6,141 bases of DNA. Origin: Pyrodictiaceae archaeon. Lineage in GTDB: Archaea > Thermoproteota > Thermoprotei_A > Sulfolobales > Pyrodictiaceae. Where the stretch lies: positions 1 to 6,141 of the forward strand of contig WAQM01000094.1 in the NCBI GenBank assembly GCA_015520245.1, read 5' to 3'. Numbering within the stretch: the first letter of the stretch is position 1; each line of letters starts with the position of its first letter. The notes under the pieces are model-generated. The model saw only the letters and a program-made list of their open reading frames with translations, searched no databases and was not told the DNA's origin. Made by a program: the position numbers and the translations under genes. Below are positions 1 through 4,476 of the stretch, in pieces.

Positions 1-1
1 G

Positions 2-274
2 CCCCGCACCGTGTACGTCACTAACTGCTCGGGAGGGATGAGCGCTGACCTAGGGCTGTCATGGGTGAGCCTATGCGCGGTGACGTTGGGCCCGGCGGCG
101 TGGGCTGGAGCTCTAGGGCTCGTTGCGGCCGTGGAAATGATTCGCTCTACGGGCCCGAGGATGTCAGGGCGTACATGGGGTGCCGAGAGGACGGCGGCCC
201 CCGCGGTGGAGCTCTCCGGGGACGGGCTGCGGAGGCTCCAGGAAGAGTTCATGATGCGCGCCTACGCGTACTAG
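2..274 (+). pseudogene. Possible C-terminal piece of an unrecognised gene, maybe frameshifted
   Basis: The frame ending in TAG at 272-274 is open back to the window edge, so it could be the 3' end of a gene starting outside. Only the last ~30 codons look coding: G/C third positions and a helical, charged tail ending LQEEFMMRAYAY. Upstream of about 180 this frame looks random. The neighbouring frame (plus one reading from 61) instead gives a protein-like stretch, SLYGPEDVRAYMG. Removing one G from the GGGG run at 177-180 joins the two frames smoothly, as expected for a homopolymer frameshift or sequencing error. The stop overlaps the PaREP1 gene stop in the same CTAG (271-274), so the two would be exactly convergent. 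I do not recognise a family. It may also be chance. Confidence 0.22.
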
Positions 275-798
275 AGCAGCCCGTACTGTTTGGCTTTCCT
301 CTTCACCCAGTCTATCAGGTCCTTGACCGCCTCTGCCGCATCCTTTTCGCTCATCTCTGCTATGTCTGGGCCGTGGTAGAAGAACACGTGTAGGTGTGCT
401 GCCTCACGTTTCTTTACCGCTATCTCCCTATCACCCGTAACCTTCACTACCTCCTCTACAATGCTGTCGAGCTTATGCCTTGCCGATGGTATTAGGAGTC
501 CCTGCTCCACCCACCACTCCACGTACTTCCTAGCTTCCTCCACGCCCTTCCTCTCCGCTATCCTCTTAGCCTCCTCCTCTATCGCCGGCAGCAGCTTCCT
601 GGCGGCGAGCAGTCCTAGCAGGCTCTTGTAGGCCGCCCAGGCCTTCTCGGCGGCGTCGCGCACGTCGCCTTTCGATAGGAGCCTAAGCGCCTCCTCGGTG
701 AACAGCTTAAGGTTCTCGCGGTGGACCCTCTCAACAACCTCGGCGGTAGCCTTGAGCTTTGCTAAGAGTTCATCGAGGGAGGCGGCCACAGCAGCCAC
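271..798 (-). CDS. PaREP1-family (HEPN-like) protein
   Basis: This is a 175-residue, mostly helical protein without signal peptide or membrane segment, so it is probably cytosolic. It resembles archaeal PaREP1/PaREP8 proteins, a multicopy family first noticed in Pyrobaculum and related to HEPN folds. The family-like segments are EEALRLLSKGDVRDAAEKAW (residues 35-54), where helices pair around a GD turn, and AAHLHVFFYHGPDI (133-146) followed by a C-terminal helix. REAAHLH (131-137) fits the R-x5-H pattern of HEPN ribonucleases. Catalysis is inference; PaREP1 function is not established. The start used is GTG at 798 (leader GGGGGCG). GTG at 789 is also possible, since GGCGTG lies exactly 6 nt before it, as in the core genes here. 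A TATA-like CTTAAGAG lies at 836-843. No nucleotidyltransferase partner is visible in the window. Confidence 0.8.
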   Translation of the reverse strand: MAAVAASLDELLAKLKATAEVVERVHRENLKLFTEEALRLLSKGDVRDAAEKAWAAYKSLLGLLAARKLLPAIEEEAKRIAERKGVEEARKYVEWWVEQGLLIPSARHKLDSIVEEVVKVTGDREIAVKKREAAHLHVFFYHGPDIAEMSEKDAAEAVKDLIDWVKRKAKQYGLL

Positions 799-820
799 GC
801 CGCGCCCCCAGGGCCCCGGA

Positions 821-830
821 AGACCGGTCT
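821..830. repeat. 10-bp palindrome AGACCGGTCT in the PaREP1 leader
   Basis: A perfect 10-bp palindrome lies between the candidate TATA box (836-843) and the PaREP1 start (798). That overlaps or slightly precedes the predicted transcription start, where an archaeal repressor would block polymerase recruitment. It may be chance in GC-rich DNA. Confidence 0.35.
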
Positions 831-835
831 CGAGG

Positions 836-843
836 CTCTTAAG
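836..843 (-). promoter_or_regulatory. Candidate TATA box of the PaREP1 gene
   Basis: On the minus strand this reads CTTAAGAG, about 40 nt before the GTG start at 798. Transcription about 25 nt downstream of the box would give a leader of roughly 20 nt. It is the only AT-rich octamer near the right distance in a GC-rich spacer. Position and composition are the only evidence. Confidence 0.4.
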
Positions 844-858
844 GTCTCGGACCAGGGA

Positions 859-875
859 TTGCTACGCTGTAGCAA
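859..875. promoter_or_regulatory. Operator-like inverted repeat TTGCTAC-GCT-GTAGCAA
   Basis: This is a perfect 7-bp inverted repeat with a 3-nt spacer, 17 bp in all, and unusually AT-containing for this region. It lies 16 bp upstream of the PaREP1 candidate TATA box, a position where archaeal activators or repressors often bind. The geometry suits a dimeric helix-turn-helix protein. No T-run follows, so it is not an intrinsic terminator. Function is inferred from structure and position only. Confidence 0.45.
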
Positions 876-1036
876 GGATCCGCGTCGGAGCCTACAAGGG
901 GCACGCTGTCTTAATAGCCGGGTTGGCCGGGAGGAGTGGAGGCTCGGCGCTCGAAGGCTCGTCATCGCCCGGAGGGCCACCGGCCTTGACCAGCCCCAGC
1001 CGCTCAGGGTCTAGTGCTGTCCCCCTCACCCTATAC
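876..1036. other. Spacer with weak coding traces upstream of the winged-helix fragment
   Basis: No convincing complete gene is visible. A box-A-like CTTAATAG on the plus strand at 910-917 could start transcription near 940. From 931 a short plus-strand frame with coding-like codons (EEWRLGARRLVIARRATGLD) runs to TAG at 1012-1014, and then the next frame becomes coding-like from about 1021. This frame switch suggests a damaged longer gene leading into the fragment ending at 1264, but the trace is weak. Confidence 0.25.
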
Positions 1037-1264
1037 TTGCACAGCGGTGCAGCCTCCAAGGGACAGTACCAGCGCAGGTTCCAGAGAGGCGGGAGGCCGA
1101 CATCCGTCACCCTCGTCCTCGAGTACATCGCGAGCACAGGCGTGACCCTCCTGACCCCGATGGAGGTCCGCGCCTGGGCTAGGGAGGCCTGCGGCCTGGA
1201 CGTCGGCTGGAGGAGGGTGCACGACGCGTTCGCGAGGCTGGAGCGGATGGGCGTGCTCCAGTGA
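1037..1264 (+). CDS. Small winged-helix-like ORF or C-terminal gene remnant
   Basis: From about 1107 to 1264 nearly every codon ends in G or C (roughly 48 of 50), far above the surrounding spacer, so this stretch is or recently was coding. From TTG at 1037 it gives 75 residues. The last 50 suggest a winged helix: helix VTLVLEYIAST, helix TPMEVRAWAREAC, recognition-type helix GWRRVHDAFARLERMG, then VLQ and the stop. The stretch TPMEVRAWA..GWRRVHDAFARLERMGVL is typical of archaeal DNA-binding wHTH domains, but I cannot name a family. The start is uncertain: no Shine-Dalgarno precedes 1037, and the open frame continues upstream through non-coding-like sequence, so it may be the 3' remnant of a larger gene. 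Its TGA overlaps a GTG (GTGA) that opens the next ORF. Confidence 0.42.
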   Translation: MHSGAASKGQYQRRFQRGGRPTSVTLVLEYIASTGVTLLTPMEVRAWAREACGLDVGWRRVHDAFARLERMGVLQ

Positions 1265-1434
1265 GGCGCGGCCTGCACCGCGTCGCGGACCTCGCCGAGC
1301 TGGCTCGGCGCCTAATCGGTTCGAGAGAGGTTTGTTGGTGGTTACAACGCGGGGAGGAGCTAGGCCTAAAGCCTCGGGGGCCCCTTGCCCGCCCTTACAG
1401 CGAATCAGGGACCCGTAGGGCGGTTAAGGCCTAG
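1261..1434 (+). CDS. 57-codon ORF overlapping the winged-helix ORF; possible truncated gene start
   Basis: GTG at 1261-1263 overlaps the previous TGA as GTGA, the usual translational coupling arrangement. The first ~19 codons are G/C-ending and encode a helix-like MRRGLHRVADLAELARRLI. After about 1318 codon choice becomes random (GGT, TTA, CAA, CTT), and the frame stops at TAG 1432-1434. This looks like the genuine beginning of a second operon gene whose body was lost or replaced. The predicted protein is basic and matches nothing I recognise. It could also be chance extension of the overlap. Confidence 0.25.
   Translation: MRRGLHRVADLAELARRLIGSREVCWWLQRGEELGLKPRGPLARPYSESGTRRAVKA
1293..1310. 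repeat. 8-bp inverted repeat CGCCGAGC-TG-GCTCGGCG
   Basis: A perfect inverted repeat with a 2-nt spacer lies inside the start of the 57-codon ORF. It could be an operator-type site or a hairpin with a distorted tip. No T-run follows, so it is unlikely to be an intrinsic terminator. The GC-only arms make chance occurrence more likely than for the repeat at 859-875. Confidence 0.35.
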
Positions 1435-1457
1435 GCCATGACCTGGAGTTAGGCCTA
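1356..1457 (+). repeat. Two 13-bp direct repeats GGAG(C/T)TAGGCCTA
   Basis: GGAGCTAGGCCTA at 1356-1368 recurs as GGAGTTAGGCCTA at 1445-1457, with 12 of 13 bases identical and starts 89 bp apart. Each contains the palindrome TAGGCCTA. A related AGGCCTAGGCC lies between them at 1427-1437. The sequence between the copies shows no coding signal. Whether they are protein-binding sites, relic target repeats or chance is unknown. Confidence 0.45.
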
Positions 1458-1738
1458 GCAGTCAACGCTCCGCAGGCACCTTGGAGCGCATTGCGGGTGG
1501 CGGACATGATGACCGACATCTCGAGGGCGATAGTCCGTGGCTGCGGCTGAGGGGCTCACCACAGCGCGCTCAAGGGATGTACGCAGGCAAGGACCGTCGG
1601 TGCGGCGAGCGTGGGCGTGACAGTCATGCCCTCAATTGTGCTCCCTGGCGAGCTAGCGAGGGGCTTCCCCCTCCCAACGACGTCGCTTAGCGCTTCCCTT
1701 CCACGTCTCTAGCTCCCTGGGGTTTGAGATGGGTGTCG
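1435..1738. other. Non-coding or eroded stretch downstream of tRNA-Ser
   Basis: No credible intact gene lies here. One plus-strand frame runs from about 1428 to TAG at 1710-1712, interrupted only by TGA at 1548-1550. On either side it gives protein-like pieces, VADMMTDISRAIV before and AASVGVTVMPSIVLPGELA after, with some of the AGG/ATA codon flavour of real genes here. It could be a gene with a nonsense mutation, but third-position G/C is near background. An ATGATGA at 1506-1512 and CTGA at 1547-1550 could alternatively be C and D boxes of a small guide RNA. No terminator-like T-run follows the tRNA. Confidence 0.3.
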
Positions 1739-1826
1739 TGGCGCCGGGGGCGGGATTCGAACCCGCGCGGCCTGCTCGGCCACCGGCTCTCCAGGCCGGC
1801 CCCTTGGACCGCTCGGGCACCCCGGC
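1739..1826 (-). tRNA. tRNA-Ser (anticodon GGA), CCA encoded
   Basis: The 5' half of the acceptor stem is GCCGGGG (1826-1820), pairing with CCCCGGC (1749-1743). Discriminator G (1742) and encoded CCA (1741-1739) follow. T8 is present. The anticodon stem CCGGC/GCCGG closes the 7-nt loop CTGGAGA, giving anticodon GGA (1792-1790), which reads UCC and UCU. A long variable arm, GGCC-GAGCA-GGCC, makes it a class II tRNA, and the discriminator G with the GGA anticodon indicates serine rather than leucine. The T arm is GCGGG-TTCGAAT-CCCGC. The anticodon loop is uninterrupted, so there is no canonical intron. It lies downstream of rps10 on the same strand but has its own TATA-like site. The mature body without CCA is 1742-1826. 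Confidence 0.97.
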
Positions 1827-1852
1827 GCCGGTGTCTCCGCGGCGGCCGGCCA

Positions 1853-1860
1853 GCTATAGC
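1853..1860 (-). promoter_or_regulatory. Candidate TATA box of tRNA-Ser (GCTATAGC)
   Basis: The box is centred about 30 nt upstream of the tRNA 5' end at 1826, which places transcription start a few bases before the mature end. The upstream flank on the minus strand, GCGCTAAAG, is purine-rich next to the box, as expected of a BRE. It gives the tRNA a promoter independent of rps10. Confidence 0.55.
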
Positions 1861-1862
1861 CT

Positions 1863-1872
1863 TTAGCGCTAA
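1863..1872. repeat. 10-bp palindrome TTAGCGCTAA upstream of the tRNA promoter
   Basis: A perfect palindrome lies immediately upstream of the candidate tRNA TATA box, overlapping the expected BRE region. It may be a regulator site or coincidence. Confidence 0.3.
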
Positions 1873-1891
1873 GAGCTTAAGAGGGTGAGCG

Positions 1892-1907
1892 CGCGAGATT
1901 GCTCGCG
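1892..1907. repeat. Stem-loop CGCGAG-ATTG-CTCGCG between rps10 and tRNA-Ser
   Basis: A 6-bp perfect stem with a 4-nt loop lies in the 159-nt spacer after rps10. It could mark the 3' end or processing of the rps10 transcript. No T-run follows on the minus strand, so it is not a typical poly-U terminator. Confidence 0.35.
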
Positions 1908-1985
1908 GCTGTGAGGACGCCCTTTCGCTGAAGAACCCCTCGGCGGGTATGAGCGGTGATTGAAGCCCCGACGGCCGAGCCGCCC

Positions 1986-2294
1986 CTAGCGTAGCCTTAT
2001 CTCGATGTAGACGTCCTCGGGCACCCTAACCCTCATTATCTGCCTCATGACCCTCTCGTCGGCGTCTATGATTATAAGCCGCTTATGGATCCTGAGCTCC
2101 CACTTCTCCCACTTTTTCGAGCCCTCCCCGTGGGGGAGCTTCAGCGTGGGCACTACGAGCCTCTTGGTGGGCAGGGGTATGGGGCCGCGCATCCTTATGC
2201 CGGCCTTCTCGGCTATCCTCTTGATCTGGCTGATGACGAAGTTCAGGCTCTCGACGTTGGTGCTCCACAACCTTATCTCGGCCTTCTGGACCAT
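1986..2294 (-). CDS. rps10: Small ribosomal subunit protein uS10 (S10)
   Basis: uS10 sits in the 30S head and takes part in assembly around helices of the 3' major 16S domain. The 102-residue product has the normal length for archaeal uS10. Recognisable blocks are the N-terminal strand [10 protein letters not shown] (4-13), a helix through residues 15-31, the loop GPIPLPTKR (37-45), and the C-terminal strands with [10 protein letters not shown] and DVYIEIRL. The start is ATG at 2294. A G-rich GGGGGT lies 8-9 nt upstream, a weak Shine-Dalgarno compared with its neighbours. It follows tuf by 70 nt, the usual archaeal neighbour, and may be co-transcribed with it or use the T-rich box at 2342-2352. 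It is the last protein gene of the locus before tRNA-Ser. Confidence 0.97.
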   Translation of the reverse strand: MVQKAEIRLWSTNVESLNFVISQIKRIAEKAGIRMRGPIPLPTKRLVVPTLKLPHGEGSKKWEKWELRIHKRLIIIDADERVMRQIMRVRVPEDVYIEIRLR

Positions 2295-2341
2295 GGGTTC
2301 GGACCCCCGGCGTCGAGCGCGGCCGAGGAGGGGCTGCTAGA

Positions 2342-2352
2342 CCCTAAAAACC
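2342..2352 (-). promoter_or_regulatory. T-run between tuf and rps10: promoter box or termination signal
   Basis: The minus strand reads GGTTTTTAGGG, about 50 nt before the rps10 ATG and 12 nt after the tuf stop. As a TATA box it would give a leader near 28 nt. As an oligo-U run it could end some tuf transcripts, since archaeal termination often uses T-runs without a hairpin. Both readings are compatible with high tuf expression partly uncoupled from rps10. Confidence 0.4.
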
Positions 2353-2364
2353 GGTTGCGAGCTG

Positions 2365-3684
2365 TCACCTGGACCTAATCTCGACCTTGGCAGGCTTCAC
2401 GTCCACGACCACGCCGATACCGATGGTCTTACCCATGTCCCTCATCGCGAACCTGCCTAGCTGCGGGAACTCGCTGTACTTCTCGATCACCATGGGCTTT
2501 ATCGGCTTGAACCTGACTATGGCCGCGTCGCCCTGCTTGAGGAAGCTCGGGTTCTTCTCTATCACCTGGCCGGTCCTCGGGTCGAGCTTGGCTATGATCT
2601 CGACTATCCTGGCGGCGACGCTAGCGGTGTGGGCGTGGATCACGGGCGTGTAGCCTACGGTTATGGCGGTGGGGTGCCAGATTATGAACACCCTGGCGGT
2701 GAACTCCTCGGCGACGGTCGGCGGCTTGTCGGGGTGCCCGGCCACGTCGCCGCGCTTGATGTCCTTCCTGGACACGCCCCTTACGTTGAAGCCTATGTTG
2801 TCGCCGGGCTCCGCCTTGGGTATCGGCGTGTGGTGCATCTCGATGCTCCTGACCTCGCCGACCACGCCCGGCGGCATGAATACGACCTTGTCGCCGACCT
2901 TGAGCACGCCGGTCTCGACCCTGCCGACGGGCACCGTGCCCACGCCGGTGATGCTGTAGACGTTCTGCACGGGTATCCTCAGCGGCTTGTCGATGGGCTT
3001 CTTGGGCGGGTGGAGCATGTCGAGGGCCTCTACGAGCGTGGGGCCGTTGTACCAGGGCATGTTGGGGCTGCGCTCTATCAGGTTCTCGCCGGTCCAGGCG
3101 GACACGGGGACGAACGGCACCTTAGACGGGTCGTAGCCCAGCCCCTTCATGAACTTGCTGAGGACCGCCTTGATCTGCTCGTACCTCTTCCTGTCGTACG
3201 GCGGCTGGGTCGCGTCCATCTTGTTGACGGCGACGATGATCTGGTCGATGCCCATGGTCTTGGCTAGGATGAGGTGCTCGCGGGTCTGGCCCTCGGGGCT
3301 CATGCCGGCCTCGAACTCGCCGGGCCTGGCGGAGACGACCAGGATGGCCGCGTCGGCCTGGCTGGCGCCGGTGATCATGTTCTTGATGAAGTCCCTGTGG
3401 CCGGGGGCGTCGATTATGGTGAAGTAGTACTTCTTGGTCTCGAACTTGACGAAGGAGAGGTCTATCGTGAGGCCCCTCTCCCTCTCCTCCTTGAGCTTGT
3501 CGAGCAGCCACGCGAACTTGAAGGACTCCTTGCCCTTCTTCTTCGCCTCCTCCTCCAGCGTCTTGAGAGTCTTCTCGTCCACGTAGCCGAGCCTGTACAG
3601 GAGGTGGCCGACGAGCGTGCTCTTACCGTGATCGACGTGGCCTATGACTATCAGGTTTAGGTGGGGCTTCTGGGGGGCGCTCAT
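2365..3684 (-). CDS. tuf: Translation elongation factor 1A (EF-1A, aEF1A)
   Basis: This GTPase delivers aminoacyl-tRNA to the ribosomal A site. From ATG at 3684 it has 439 residues, the normal archaeal length. The G domain has G1 GHVDHGKST (15-23), switch-I GLTIDLS (threonine 73), G3 DAPGH (92-96), G4 NKMD (154-157) and G5 SAW (195-197). The tRNA-binding beta barrels II and III follow, with blocks such as VGRVETGVL, EPGDNIGFNVRGV, KRGDVAG and QLGRFAMRDMGKT. The ATG is chosen because GAGGTG (3696-3691) ends 6 nt before it. The upstream in-frame GTG at 3693 overlaps that Shine-Dalgarno and would add MPR. It lies between rps7 and rps10 as in other archaea and has its own strong TATA box at 3729-3738. 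No truncation or missing catalytic residue is seen. Confidence 0.98.
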   Translation of the reverse strand: MSAPQKPHLNLIVIGHVDHGKSTLVGHLLYRLGYVDEKTLKTLEEEAKKKGKESFKFAWLLDKLKEERERGLTIDLSFVKFETKKYYFTIIDAPGHRDFIKNMITGASQADAAILVVSARPGEFEAGMSPEGQTREHLILAKTMGIDQIIVAVNKMDATQPPYDRKRYEQIKAVLSKFMKGLGYDPSKVPFVPVSAWTGENLIERSPNMPWYNGPTLVEALDMLHPPKKPIDKPLRIPVQNVYSITGVGTVPVGRVETGVLKVGDKVVFMPPGVVGEVRSIEMHHTPIPKAEPGDNIGFNVRGVSRKDIKRGDVAGHPDKPPTVAEEFTARVFIIWHPTAITVGYTPVIHAHTASVAARIVEIIAKLDPRTGQVIEKNPSFLKQGDAAIVRFKPIKPMVIEKYSEFPQLGRFAMRDMGKTIGIGVVVDVKPAKVEIRSR

Positions 3685-3690
3685 CCTAGG

Positions 3691-3697
3691 CACCTCT
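3691..3697 (-). promoter_or_regulatory. Shine-Dalgarno AGAGGTG of tuf
   Basis: This is a near-perfect complement of the archaeal 16S 3' tail, with GGTG ending exactly 6 nt (CCTAGG) before ATG 3684. It decides the tuf start in favour of ATG 3684 over GTG 3693. Confidence 0.8.
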
Positions 3698-3728
3698 CGC
3701 TATGCCGTCACACCAGCGACCCAAGAGC

Positions 3729-3738
3729 CCTTATAAGC
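3729..3738 (-). promoter_or_regulatory. Strong TATA box of tuf (GCTTATAAGG)
   Basis: The minus strand carries GGAAAC followed by GCTTATAAG, a good BRE plus TATA arrangement, in the 66-nt rps7-tuf spacer. Transcription about 25 nt downstream would start near 3709 and leave a leader of about 25 nt containing the Shine-Dalgarno. This is the best promoter in the window and fits the high demand for EF-1A. Confidence 0.75.
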
Positions 3739-3750
3739 GTTTCCTTGCCG

Positions 3751-4350
3751 CTACCTCGAGCTCAGCGCGATCCTCTCTATCTCCTCCTTCCTCCTTATAG
3801 CGTAGCTCTTCGGGTCGTTGTTCGCGGCGGCTATTATCTCCTCGGCCAGGCACTCCTCTATGGGCTTGGGGTTGTTAAACGCGCACATCCTCGCGCCCTC
3901 GGTGAGGTGCTTGAGGGCGACGTCGACCCTGCGCTGCGGCGACACGTCGACGGCGACGAAGTAGGTTATGCCGCCGTACATTATCCTCGTCACGTCCTCG
4001 CGGGGGGCGGCGTTCTCTATCGCCCGCACGAGGACCTGGATGGGGTTCATGCCGGTCCGCAGGTGTATGATCTCGAACGCCTGCTTGACGATGTTGTAGG
4101 CCAGGTGCTTCTTCCCCATGTTGCGGCCCGGCCTCATGAGCTTGTTTATCAGCCTCTCGACGATCGGCACCTCGGCCTTGCCGAACCTCCGGTGCTCGTG
4201 CCTGCCGCCGGTGTGGGGTAGCCACACGGGCTTAAGGCAGATGTAGCGCTTGAGGCTGGGATCCCTTACCTCGACCCCCTCGTAGCTCCACTTGCCGAAC
4301 AGCTTTATCTCGGGCACCTCTATCCTGAGCTCCTCCCCCGCCGCCTCCAA
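3751..4350 (-). CDS. rps7: Small ribosomal subunit protein uS7 (S7)
   Basis: uS7 is a primary 16S-binding protein that starts assembly of the 30S head and contacts E-site tRNA. The product is 199 residues from TTG at 4350, within the archaeal range. Typical blocks are [14 protein letters not shown] (15-28), [20 protein letters not shown] (31-50), [19 protein letters not shown] (64-82) and [17 protein letters not shown], then an archaeal C-terminal helix with [13 protein letters not shown]. The start is unsettled. TTG 4350 has no clear Shine-Dalgarno but lies about 37 nt from a TATA-like box, so the message would be almost leaderless. GTG 4317 is an alternative and would leave 188 residues. 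Family-like sequence begins only near residue 15. It is divergent from the DUF151 gene and separated from rps12, its normal operon partner. Confidence 0.97.
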   Translation of the reverse strand: MEAAGEELRIEVPEIKLFGKWSYEGVEVRDPSLKRYICLKPVWLPHTGGRHEHRRFGKAEVPIVERLINKLMRPGRNMGKKHLAYNIVKQAFEIIHLRTGMNPIQVLVRAIENAAPREDVTRIMYGGITYFVAVDVSPQRRVDVALKHLTEGARMCAFNNPKPIEECLAEEIIAAANNDPKSYAIRRKEEIERIALSSR

Positions 4351-4383
4351 GACCTAGCCCCCGGCGGCGGGCCGCCGGCTCCA

Positions 4384-4391
4384 GCTAATAG
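4384..4391 (-). promoter_or_regulatory. Candidate TATA box of rps7 (CTATTAGC)
   Basis: The box lies about 37 nt before the TTG start at 4350, so transcription would begin roughly 10 nt upstream of translation. rps7 needs its own promoter here because the opposite-strand DUF151 gene separates it from rps12. Confidence 0.5.
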
Positions 4392-4396
4392 CGTTA

Positions 4397-4408
4397 CCCA
4401 ATGTTGGG
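4397..4408. promoter_or_regulatory. Inverted repeat CCCAA-TG-TTGGG between divergent promoters
   Basis: A perfect 5-bp inverted repeat with a 2-nt spacer lies just upstream of the rps7 TATA-like box and about 20 bp upstream of the DUF151 TATA-like box. It is positioned to influence both divergent genes. The arms are short, so chance is not excluded. Confidence 0.4.
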
Positions 4409-4428
4409 CCAGGACGCGGACAACCAGG

Positions 4429-4436
4429 CTTATTAG
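4429..4436 (+). promoter_or_regulatory. Candidate TATA box of the DUF151 gene (CTTATTAG)
   Basis: The box is centred about 45 nt before the TTG at 4477. Transcription near 4458 would leave a leader of about 19 nt just long enough to include GGCGGTG. Such agreement of box, leader and Shine-Dalgarno supports the choice of TTG 4477. Confidence 0.55.
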
Positions 4437-4463
4437 TGGCTATCCGCGGCCGAGAGCTGAGAC

Positions 4464-4470
4464 GGCGGTG
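4464..4470 (+). promoter_or_regulatory. Shine-Dalgarno GGCGGTG of the DUF151 gene
   Basis: GGTG ends exactly 6 nt (AGCTGC) before TTG 4477, the same spacing as in tuf, nusA and rps12. The upstream in-frame GTG at 4468 overlaps this site and so is unlikely to be the start. Confidence 0.65.
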
Positions 4471-4476
4471 AGCTGC

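Noticed and set aside
698..1036. Upstream part of the plus-strand open frame that ends at 1264
   Set aside because: It overlaps the PaREP1 gene start antisense and has Ser/Arg/Pro-rich, non-coding-like composition. Only the part after about 1021 carries coding signal.
1319..1325. GGTTCGA near 1319 as a tRNA T-arm copy (attachment site)
   Set aside because: Only 7 bases match the tRNA-Ser T loop and the flanks do not. No acceptor-stem match follows, so it is not an att repeat.
1548..1550. In-frame TGA as a selenocysteine codon
   Set aside because: Selenocysteine use in archaea is known mainly from certain methanogens and Asgard relatives. No SECIS-like element or selenoprotein family is recognisable here.
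1481..1690. Plus-strand open frame of 69 codons (LERIAGGGHDDRH...)
   Set aside because: Codon choice is random and the product is low-complexity and charged. A different frame in the same stretch looks more protein-like.
2231..2236. TGATGA inside rps10 on the plus strand as a C box
   Set aside because: It lies within the conserved uS10 coding sequence antisense and no paired D box geometry is seen.
2629..3267. Plus-strand open frame of 212 codons inside tuf
   Set aside because: It is the antisense shadow of a highly conserved EF-1A gene, with the low-complexity Val/Gly/His/Leu composition typical of such shadows.
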